A DNA stretch of 64,000 nt, from assembly GCA_965222745.1 (NCBI GenBank), contig CBDCUW010000005.1:3472001-3536000 (forward strand). Reading direction: 5' to 3'. This document shows, in pieces, positions 27,497 to 35,371 of this stretch (position 1 is its first letter; every line of letters starts with the position of its first letter). This stretch comes from CBDCUW01 sp965222745 (GTDB lineage: Bacteria; Planctomycetota; Planctomycetia; Pirellulales; Pirellulaceae). The notes below the pieces were generated by a model. That model saw nothing but the letters and a program-made list of their open reading frames with translations, was not told the DNA's origin and made no database searches. A program made the translations under genes and the position numbers.

Positions 27497-28852
27497 TTAC
27501 TCATCTCGGCGATCGATCCAGCGTTTTGCCTTGGCCTCGAACCGGGGCAGTTTGCCTTGGTCGACGCAGGTGACAGCGACTCGCATTGCCAATCGATCTC
27601 GAAACATCTCTTCCAACCGACGTGCTGTTTTTTCGTCGGTTTCGACTTCGACCGCAAGCTGATCCATTTCGTTGTGCCGCGTCGCAATCATACGAAATTC
27701 GGCGGTCGCATCGACCTGCCGCACAATCGCTTCGACGCTGCTGGGAAAAACATTGACGCCTCGAATCACCATCATGTCATCGGCTCGACCCAACACACCT
27801 CCCTCCAACCACAGAAACTTGCAGTCGTGGCCGTGCTTTCGAAAACCGCGCACGACATCGCCGGTTCGATATCGAATCGCCGGTCCGCCGTGGCGTCCCA
27901 GGTTGGTCAGCACCAACTCCGCCTCCTCCCCTTCGGCAGCCGGAGTTCCCTCGGGATGTTGATCGTCAAATCGCAGCAGTTCCGCAATGAACTCTGACTC
28001 GATCACGTGAAGGCCGCGGCCGTCGCTGCTGCCGACTCCCCAGGCCCCCACCTCGCTGGCACCGCTGTGGTCGATCACTCGCGCCCCCCAAGCCTGTTCG
28101 ATACGGTCTCGCACTGCCGCGACGCTTCCTCCCGGTTCTCCGGCAACGATGATTCGCGTCACTGAGCTGCCTGCCAGATCGATTTGGCGGTCGGCGGCAA
28201 CCGACGCGAGGTGAAGAGCGTAGGTCGGTGTACAGCAAACCACGCTGCAGCGATGATCGGAGATCAACTGCAGCCGCGCCTCGCTGGACATGCCGCCGCC
28301 TGGAACGACCATCGCGCCACGCTGCACCAAAGCGTCGTTGGCGGTCCAGAAACCGATGAAAGGTCCGAAAGAAAACGCCATCATCGCGACATCTTCGCAG
28401 GCGACTTTGGCCGCATCCAACACGTACGCCCAACAGTCCATCCACCACTGCCAATCTTCGTGGGTATCCAAGACCGGCATCGGCCATCCGCGAGTCCCGC
28501 TGGTCTGATGCAACCGAACGTATTGTTTCGGCGGTAATTCAAAAATACGTCCCGGCTGTCCGCGACGGCTGGCCAACAAATCACTCTTGTCGATCAGCGG
28601 GATTTGGTTCAGTTGATCCAGTGACTCTAGCGGCAGTTGGACGCCGGCCAATCGATCGGCATAAAATGATCGCGACCGGGCGATTGACAACAGTTCGTTC
28701 AAACGGCTCAGCTGGTGGGCCTGCAAAGAAGGTCCGGAAAGGTTTCGCAGGCGATCACGAGGGTTCGATTCCACGTTGGCAGATTCCAGGTTCGAAGTTG
28801 GCCCCCAGTTGTAGCGGAATTCGCCAAAAATTTCGGCCGTCAAGTTACCCAC
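27497..28852 (-). CDS. AMP-dependent CoA ligase, phenylacetate-CoA ligase (PaaK)-like
   Basis: 451 residues from GTG 28852; a GTG about 25 codons downstream would also be credible. ANL-fold motifs are RLHQTSGTRGWPMPV (the phosphate-binding loop), VIDHSGASEVGAW, IRYRTGDVVRGF and GRADDMMVIRGVNVFPSSVE. These match the PaaK branch, which activates aryl or other carboxylates to CoA thioesters via AMP. No phenylacetate degradation genes are nearby, so the substrate is open. It is divergent from ruvX. Confidence 0.9.
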   Translation of the reverse strand: MGNLTAEIFGEFRYNWGPTSNLESANVESNPRDRLRNLSGPSLQAHQLSRLNELLSIARSRSFYADRLAGVQLPLESLDQLNQIPLIDKSDLLASRRGQPGRIFELPPKQYVRLHQTSGTRGWPMPVLDTHEDWQWWMDCWAYVLDAAKVACEDVAMMAFSFGPFIGFWTANDALVQRGAMVVPGGGMSSEARLQLISDHRCSVVCCTPTYALHLASVAADRQIDLAGSSVTRIIVAGEPGGSVAAVRDRIEQAWGARVIDHSGASEVGAWGVGSSDGRGLHVIESEFIAELLRFDDQHPEGTPAAEGEEAELVLTNLGRHGGPAIRYRTGDVVRGFRKHGHDCKFLWLEGGVLGRADDMMVIRGVNVFPSSVEAIVRQVDATAEFRMIATRHNEMDQLAVEVETDEKTARRLEEMFRDRLAMRVAVTCVDQGKLPRFEAKAKRWIDRRDE

Positions 28853-28929
28853 CGAAAGCCTTGGCGGCTTCCGCTACCGTTTTCAGACAAAGCCTAACCC
28901 ATACTCTAACACGAGCTAGCCTCCTTCGG

Positions 28930-29451
28930 ATGACCGAACCAGCTGAGCAAGCCGACGACCCCTTTCCGGTAGCGGGGCGAGTCGCAGCGATCGACTTTGG
29001 CACGGTGCGAATCGGGATCGCGGTATGTGATCCCGACCGAATTTTGGCCAGTCCGCTGGAAGTACACGCCGCGGAAAACTGGCGCGACGACGGCGACTAT
29101 TATCGCGGCCTGATCAAGCAAGAACGCATCGAGGCATTTGTCGTCGGGCTGCCGATTCACTGCGACGGAGGCGAAAGTGCCAAGAGCATCGAGTGCCGCC
29201 AATTCGCTCGTTGGCTGGCCGCGGAAACGAAAATTCCCGTGCGGCTGTTTGACGAACGATTCACCACCGCCGATGCCCAAGCGCGAATGGCCGACGGCGG
29301 TTACAGCCGAGCCAAAAAGAAAAAGCGAGTCGATGCGGTCGCCGCGCTGGTGCTGTTGGAATCTTTCTTGGAAGCATGCCGATATCGAAACGACATTGCG
29401 GGCCAGAGCATCAACGAACCAGCCACCGGCGGTGATAGCCTCGGTTCATGA
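28930..29451 (+). CDS. ruvX: Holliday junction resolvase-like RuvX/YqgF
   Basis: 173 residues from ATG 28930 (the frame is open upstream but would overlap the divergent gene). The RNase H-like fold is shown by AAIDFGTVRIGIAVCD (first Asp), VVGLPIHCDGGESAKS, LFDERFTTADAQARM (Glu) and KKKRVDAVAALVLLE (last Asp). YqgF proteins act in pre-16S rRNA 5'-end processing and/or recombination. The C-terminal 20 residues after the fold are a lineage extension. Confidence 0.93.
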   Translation: MTEPAEQADDPFPVAGRVAAIDFGTVRIGIAVCDPDRILASPLEVHAAENWRDDGDYYRGLIKQERIEAFVVGLPIHCDGGESAKSIECRQFARWLAAETKIPVRLFDERFTTADAQARMADGGYSRAKKKKRVDAVAALVLLESFLEACRYRNDIAGQSINEPATGGDSLGS

Positions 29452-29702
29452 ATCTTTGCCGGGACGCTGACCTTCGCGAGCAGTGGATCGCGCCATTTTC
29501 GCGGGCCGAGCGAATCGAACGACTCAGCAGCGCGTCGTCTCCGGTGTACTTGAAGATGGACGATACGGTCGTCAAGGACGAGGTGGTCGACTGGTTGCTT
29601 GGCGGGCTGGGCACAGACTGGTTCTTCTTCGATCGCGACCACGACTGCGTCTACGGCTGGTATTTGTCTTCCAACAGATGTTCCTGTGCCAAAACATCTT
29701 GA
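29448..29702 (+). CDS. Small hypothetical protein
   Basis: 84 residues, start overlapping the ruvX stop (ATGA), which is the coupling style used throughout this window. The first ~70 residues look coding (balanced composition, DDTVVKDEVVDWLLGGLG, WFFFDRDHDCVYGWYL); the end is abrupt and Cys/Ser-rich, so it may be a truncated gene. There is no recognised family. The 89 bases after it up to the sigma factor hold no feature. Confidence 0.4.
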   Translation: MNLCRDADLREQWIAPFSRAERIERLSSASSPVYLKMDDTVVKDEVVDWLLGGLGTDWFFFDRDHDCVYGWYLSSNRCSCAKTS

Positions 29703-29791
29703 ACATGGTGAGACGAAACCGATTCCGGCGTGGCTAGAGACGTTCGCCAACGATCCGCGACACTCGTTCTCAAGCGGTTTACAATGGCGCC

Positions 29792-30358
29792 ATGAGCAAC
29801 GTAACACGTCTACTGAACGAGCTGGATTCCCGTGATGCGAAACCAGCGGAACAGCTGCTGGCTTTGGTATATGAAGAACTGCGAAAGCTAGCAGCCGCGA
29901 AGCTGGCTGGCGGCAAGCCCTCGCCTACTCTGCAACCGACCATGCTGGTGCACGAGGCGTACATTCGCCTGGTCGGTCAGCAGCAGCCACAGCAGTGGAA
30001 TGGCCGCGGTCATTTTTTCGGAGCGGCGGCGGAGGCGATGAGGAGGATCTTGGTCGAACATGCTCGCCGTCGTGGTAGCCTGAAACGGGGTGGAGGATTT
30101 CAACGGCAATGCCTGGATGAGGTCCAGCTGGAAGACGAATCCGATCTTGCAGATTTGCTCGCCTTGGACGAGGCACTGACGGAATTGGAGGAGTTGGCGC
30201 CCGAGAAGGCAAAACTTGTCAAACTCCGCTATTTTGCTGGCCTGACGACCCCCGAAGCGGCACAATCGCTCGGAGTGTCCCTGGCGACCGCCGAGCGTCA
30301 TTGGAAATTTGCCCGGACATGGTTGTTCACCAGGCTCAGCGGGGAAACGCCGAAGTGA
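29792..30358 (+). CDS. ECF-type RNA polymerase sigma factor (planctomycete Sig-70_X6 type)
   Basis: 188 residues with region 2 (PTMLVHEAYIRLVG...HFFGAAAEAMRRILVEHARRR) and region 4 (KAKLVKLRYFAGLTTPEAAQSLGVSLATAERHWKFARTWL). This matches the TIGR02999-like ECF group expanded in planctomycetes, which is typically encoded next to large Ser/Thr kinases instead of an anti-sigma factor. Two such kinases follow 138 bp downstream, and none of the adjacent genes looks like an anti-sigma factor. Control through phosphorylation is a plausible inference. Confidence 0.94.
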   Translation: MSNVTRLLNELDSRDAKPAEQLLALVYEELRKLAAAKLAGGKPSPTLQPTMLVHEAYIRLVGQQQPQQWNGRGHFFGAAAEAMRRILVEHARRRGSLKRGGGFQRQCLDEVQLEDESDLADLLALDEALTELEELAPEKAKLVKLRYFAGLTTPEAAQSLGVSLATAERHWKFARTWLFTRLSGETPK

Positions 30359-30496
30359 TCGTGTGGGTTCGTTCACCAGGAAAAAAAGCCAGAAATGCGT
30401 GAGGGTCTGCGGGGCTAGTTTTCGCACTGAGATTGAAGCGGGGAATTCGCCCCGGTTCTTTCGAGTCCGCTGACCATTCAATCCAAGGGAAGCTCC

Positions 30497-33400
30497 ATGC
30501 CATTTCCCGATCATGTTTCCCAGTTATTTGTCCAAGCCTTAAAGATTTCGGACGCTTCCGAGCGACAGGAATTTGTGCGTCAACACTGCTCGCAAGATCC
30601 CGCGATGGAAGCGGACCTGCTGCAGATGTTGCGCGTGCACGAGCAGGCAAGCGGATTTTTGTCCCAGTCTCCCCAAGCATGGAACGACCAGATGCGCGTC
30701 GGTCGGGAAAGTGTGCTGAAACGCATTGGTGATCACATCGGAGTGGCATTCGAGACCGACTCCCAAGATGGCAGCTTTTCGGAAACCGGCGAAGTGGACG
30801 CGGCAGAGGCGCGGGGCTCGCTCCATTGGCAAAGTACGGTGGGACGCTATCAGCTTCAGGGCGAAATCACCCGAGGAGGGATGGGCGCGATTCTGAAAGG
30901 ACGCGACGTCGACCTCGGACGCAATCTGGCGATCAAAGTGCTGCTGGCCAATCACAGCGACGATCCGGCGATCGTCGAGCGGTTCATCGAAGAAGCGCAG
31001 ATCGGCGGACAATTGCAGCATCCTGGGATCGCTCCGGTTTACGAGTTGGGCACGATGCCTGACCAACGACCGTTTTTCAGCATGAAATTGGTCAAAGGCC
31101 AAACGCTGGCCGCCCTGCTAAGCGATCGGAAAGCCTCGCAGGCGGATCGCAGTCGCTTCCTCGGCATCTTCGAACAGATCTGCCAGACAGTGGCCTACGC
31201 GCATAGTCGACGCGTGATTCATCGCGACCTGAAACCGGCCAACATCATGGTCGGTGCTTTTGGGGAAGTGCAGGTTATGGATTGGGGACTGGCCAAGGTT
31301 CTGAAGGTCGGCGGGATCGCTGACGAAAAACGGGCCCGCGACACCCAGCTGGGACAGAGTCTCATTCAAACCGTGCGCAGCGGATCGAATGCACCCCAGG
31401 GGCAGATCGGCACCCGGAAATCCCACGGCTCGTCCGGCGCCGCCGAAACCCATGCCGGCAGCGTGATGGGCACCCCCGCCTACATGCCGCCCGAGCAAGC
31501 CTTGGGCGAAGTCGATCGACTGGATGAACGCTGTGACGTCTTCGGGCTCGGCGCGATCCTGTGCGAAATTCTGACCGGACAGCCTCCGTATGTCGCCGAA
31601 GATTCGCAAGATCTGTTTCGGATGGCCGCCCGTGGCAAGATGGACCAGTGTCATGCGCGGCTCGACGACTGCGGTGCCGACCGGCAGTTGATCGACCTGG
31701 CCAAGCACTCCATCGAACCGGAGGTTGAAAATCGCATCCGCAGCGGCGGTGAGTTATCGAAGCAGTTGACCGATTACCTGCAGTCAGTGGAAACGCGACT
31801 TCGCGCTGCAGAAGTGGCCCGCGCTGCCGAGGCGACGAAGGCCATTGAGCAGCGCAAGCGTCGCCGCGTATCGACGGCGCTAGCCGCCAGTGTCGTACTT
31901 CTATTCGCCATGTGCGGAGCCGGATGGATTGGGATGCAAGTCCAAGCGGCGCAGCGGGCCGAAGCCGGCGAGGCTCGCCTGAGTGATCACGTCAATGACG
32001 CCAAGCTCCATCATGGTCTGGCGGAAAGTGAAAATCTTGAAGAGCGCGCCGCCGAACTTGAGAAAGCGATTGTCAGCGCCAAACAGGCGGCACAACTCGC
32101 CAACGGCGATGGCGTCTCCGCAAGATCGAGAAAAGAAGTCCAGCAGCTGTTGAAGAACCTGCAGGCCGATGCCAAGCAGGTGGAACAACAGCTCGCCCAG
32201 CGTTCGGAGGATCAACGCACCAAGGACCGTTTGGAATTCATTCGTCTCAGTGACGCTAGCGGCGGCACAAAGCTGGAGATTGACGAGGGATCCCAGCAGT
32301 TCGGCGAGTCCACTTCGCAGCAATATAAACAGGTGTTCGATGAAATTGGGATTTCCCTAGAAAACCTGCCCGACGACCGAGTTTCCAAACTGATTCGCGA
32401 GTCGGCTATTTCCTCGGACCTGATCGCGGGGTTAGACCATTGGTCTGCGTCAATCTCCCGTGCAACCCCCGACGAACTGATCAACGCTGCCTTGGGTGCA
32501 GGGAACTGGGAGATGGGAATCAAGGTGGCACGAGACGTCTTGCGTCGAGATCCAGACTTGGAGCTTGTCCACATGAGATTGGCCGTCATGTTGATCATGT
32601 CGGGAGATGAGGCGGGTTACCGAAAGGCGTGCCGTGACTTGCTTGACCAGATCCCCTATCCGAAAAACCATCGTGAATCGGGGCGAATCAGCAAGACCTG
32701 TTTGCTATTGCCGCAGAAGCAGTCGGGTGTCGACATCGACGAATTGCAGACCAAAGAACTGGAAATGGCGCTCGACGAAGGGGGAACTCACCCGTCGTTT
32801 CCGCGGTATGGATGGTGTACCCGGGCATTGATCGCTTATCGGGCGGGGGAGTGGAAGTCCTGCCAAGACTACTTGGAGAAATCTCACGCGTCGAACCCCA
32901 ATCTCTACTGTAGGGCCCTGAGTGCCGTGATCGGCGCAATGGCCGACGAGCAGCTCGGTGATCATGATGCCGCCGAACAAAAGCTGAACCAGCTCGATGA
33001 GTTACTCAATGAGTTGCGGACAACACGACAGGTCTACATGGATGCCCTCATCCCGCTCTTGTTGCGGCGACAAGCTGTCGATCTGATTCGCGATGGAAAA
33101 GGCCAACTAACGTTCGATCAATGGGCCTCCAAGAATCCCGTTCGAGAAGACTTCGTGCTTGTCGAACAATCGAATCTCAGGGATCGGCTGATCAGGATTG
33201 CCAACCAAGTCGACGAGAACCAATGGAGAAAATCAGTTCGATCTGCCCTGTCTCGCCGTGACGAGTCAAAACTGGTGGATCTTGCCGGTGACGACAACAT
33301 TGGTCAGCAGCCTCCCCAGTTAGCTGCGTGGCTGGCGACCGAATTGCGTGCTCTCGATCAACCGGATGAAGCGATCACCATCCTGACGAAGGCCAACGAG

Positions 33401-35371
33401 ACCAGTCCCGGCGACTTCTGGATCAACTACGAACTCGCAAAATGCCTCTCGCTTCAAGGCAAAAGCGACATCGCCCTTGGCTTTGCTCGATCCGCGTTAG
33501 CGCTGCGCCCGACAAGCCTCGCAGCGCAGTGGCAATTGATCAGCGTGTTGGACGACAGTGGCCACCAGCAAGAGTCCAGTGAGCGATTTGAGCAACTGAT
33601 CGCAAAAACGGAGTTTGACGAATCGGAGTACGAGGAGCTGTGTTGGGACCTTTTAGCGGACGGACGTTACGGCAAGGCAGTCACGATTGCAAAACATTGG
33701 ATCAGCGAGACTCCGGAAAGCGCGACAGCGCACTACGCTTTGGCGCAATGTCGCGTGAGGGAGGACAACTTGGACGATGCCATTGAAGCAGTCAAGATGT
33801 CTGTTCAGTTGGATCCTACAGAGCCGAGGCACCATCACTTGTTGGGCTGGTGCCTTTTAGCCGCAAAGCGAGACGAAGAGGCTGAAGCCACCTATCGAAA
33901 ACAGATTGAACTGGCCGAAGCGAAACCAGAATCGCGTCCTGAATACAATAACCTTGGTGTTGTTCTTGAACGCATGGACCGCCTTGAAGAGGCCGCGGAG
34001 ATGTACCGGAAGGCAATTCAGAATGGTTCCACGAATTCCGTGGCGAACCTTCGGGGAGTGCTGACGACGCTTCAGAAACGCGATTACACGCCGGAAATCG
34101 GGCAGGAGTTGAGATCGTTGGCAACCGTTCAATCTCGTGTCAACCGCACGAGGATTGACCAGTATCTCGACGACTTAAAACGGAATCCTCGGGACACAGA
34201 AAAGAGACATTCTCTGATAGGGTTGTTGCTTGAGTTTGGGCGAAGCGAAGAAGCCGAGACCCAGTACGCGGCGTTATTGACGATCGATCCTGACAACGCC
34301 AGCATCCATTCAGAATTCGCCCAAATGCTGAGCCGTCTTCGCAAACCAGACGAAGCGCTGCTTCACGCTCGACGAGCCGCTGAACTCGACCCACAATCGG
34401 GCGATAACAAAATCACGCTGGCTCGCGTTCTCAAGTTCAAGGCGACTGGGGACCCGTCTACATCCACACGCAGTCCAGTGGGTGAGTTGACTGCCGAGCA
34501 AACAGAATTGATTGATGAAGCAATTGCTATTGTACAAGGAGAGTGGAAGGGCACTGAAAACGAGCGCTCACCAGCTTCTATCTTACTGGTCGATCTCCTT
34601 CGAAGGCGTGGTCGACTCGAGGAAGCCAGCGAAGTACTCGCCAAGACGAGAGCAGTCGGCGGACTTCGCTCACAGGTGCCAAATCGGGATTTGCAACGTC
34701 GAACGTCGATGCTTGCGAGCCGCTACTTGAGACAGCCCGCTGAATATCAGGACGACCTTGATGAGTTGCGGAAGAGCTTTGGCGTTCCCGGTGTCTCGCC
34801 GTACCTGGTCACCAAAGTCGTGAGCGCCACGTATGAACACAACGGTGACCATGAACAAGCGATCAAAGATCTCAAAGCTGCAACCTCCAGTACGAGGCAC
34901 CCGGCCCTGAGCGAATTCTTAGCTTGGCTTCTTGCATTGCAACCGGTTCAAGACGGCGACTTCCCACATCTGAATGAAGCCCTCAAGCATGCACAGATCG
35001 CGCAGAACCACCTTGTTGCCGACAGTACCCGCAGAGGGCGGTTCGGCTCGATCATGGGCTACCGAACCAATCCCGAATCCAAATGGATGTTTTCGGGAAA
35101 GAACACGCTCGGCATGGTGCATTATCGCCGCGAAGAATATGACAAAGCGCTCACGGCGCTGAACGAATTCAACGACTTGGGATTCACCGAACCCAACAAC
35201 TGGCTGTTTCTGGCAATGACGCACTGGCAGTTGGATAACAAAGAAGAAGCACAACAATGGTATGACAAAGCGAAGAAGTTCCTCGCGGATAATCCACCCT
35301 CCCGCGATGAAAAGCTGATTCTTGCCGAAACCGAAAAGCTGATGGGCAAGACGGCGGAGAACGAACAATGA
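30497..35371 (+). CDS. Giant transmembrane Ser/Thr protein kinase with TPR repeats
   Basis: 1,624 residues. An N-terminal ~110-residue region (ALKISDASERQEFVRQHC...) precedes a Hanks-type kinase domain (~115-435): the glycine loop GEITRGGMGAILKG, LAIKVLL (VAIK Lys), HRDLKPANIMVG and DWGLAKVL where Asp-Trp-Gly replaces DFG, then GTPAYMPPEQ. A single TM helix is at ~458-480 (ALAASVVLLFAMCGAGWIG). Beyond it are a coiled coil (~490-580) and a long TPR-like array (~930-1,620). The kinase is cytoplasmic and the repeats are extracytoplasmic. The stop overlaps the start of a second, paralogous kinase (ATGA). The sigma factor gene upstream suggests a shared signalling pathway. Confidence 0.95.
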   Translation: MPFPDHVSQLFVQALKISDASERQEFVRQHCSQDPAMEADLLQMLRVHEQASGFLSQSPQAWNDQMRVGRESVLKRIGDHIGVAFETDSQDGSFSETGEVDAAEARGSLHWQSTVGRYQLQGEITRGGMGAILKGRDVDLGRNLAIKVLLANHSDDPAIVERFIEEAQIGGQLQHPGIAPVYELGTMPDQRPFFSMKLVKGQTLAALLSDRKASQADRSRFLGIFEQICQTVAYAHSRRVIHRDLKPANIMVGAFGEVQVMDWGLAKVLKVGGIADEKRARDTQLGQSLIQTVRSGSNAPQGQIGTRKSHGSSGAAETHAGSVMGTPAYMPPEQALGEVDRLDERCDVFGLGAILCEILTGQPPYVAEDSQDLFRMAARGKMDQCHARLDDCGADRQLIDLAKHSIEPEVENRIRSGGELSKQLTDYLQSVETRLRAAEVARAAEATKAIEQRKRRRVSTALAASVVLLFAMCGAGWIGMQVQAAQRAEAGEARLSDHVNDAKLHHGLAESENLEERAAELEKAIVSAKQAAQLANGDGVSARSRKEVQQLLKNLQADAKQVEQQLAQRSEDQRTKDRLEFIRLSDASGGTKLEIDEGSQQFGESTSQQYKQVFDEIGISLENLPDDRVSKLIRESAISSDLIAGLDHWSASISRATPDELINAALGAGNWEMGIKVARDVLRRDPDLELVHMRLAVMLIMSGDEAGYRKACRDLLDQIPYPKNHRESGRISKTCLLLPQKQSGVDIDELQTKELEMALDEGGTHPSFPRYGWCTRALIAYRAGEWKSCQDYLEKSHASNPNLYCRALSAVIGAMADEQLGDHDAAEQKLNQLDELLNELRTTRQVYMDALIPLLLRRQAVDLIRDGKGQLTFDQWASKNPVREDFVLVEQSNLRDRLIRIANQVDENQWRKSVRSALSRRDESKLVDLAGDDNIGQQPPQLAAWLATELRALDQPDEAITILTKANETSPGDFWINYELAKCLSLQGKSDIALGFARSALALRPTSLAAQWQLISVLDDSGHQQESSERFEQLIAKTEFDESEYEELCWDLLADGRYGKAVTIAKHWISETPESATAHYALAQCRVREDNLDDAIEAVKMSVQLDPTEPRHHHLLGWCLLAAKRDEEAEATYRKQIELAEAKPESRPEYNNLGVVLERMDRLEEAAEMYRKAIQNGSTNSVANLRGVLTTLQKRDYTPEIGQELRSLATVQSRVNRTRIDQYLDDLKRNPRDTEKRHSLIGLLLEFGRSEEAETQYAALLTIDPDNASIHSEFAQMLSRLRKPDEALLHARRAAELDPQSGDNKITLARVLKFKATGDPSTSTRSPVGELTAEQTELIDEAIAIVQGEWKGTENERSPASILLVDLLRRRGRLEEASEVLAKTRAVGGLRSQVPNRDLQRRTSMLASRYLRQPAEYQDDLDELRKSFGVPGVSPYLVTKVVSATYEHNGDHEQAIKDLKAATSSTRHPALSEFLAWLLALQPVQDGDFPHLNEALKHAQIAQNHLVADSTRRGRFGSIMGYRTNPESKWMFSGKNTLGMVHYRREEYDKALTALNEFNDLGFTEPNNWLFLAMTHWQLDNKEEAQQWYDKAKKFLADNPPSRDEKLILAETEKLMGKTAENEQ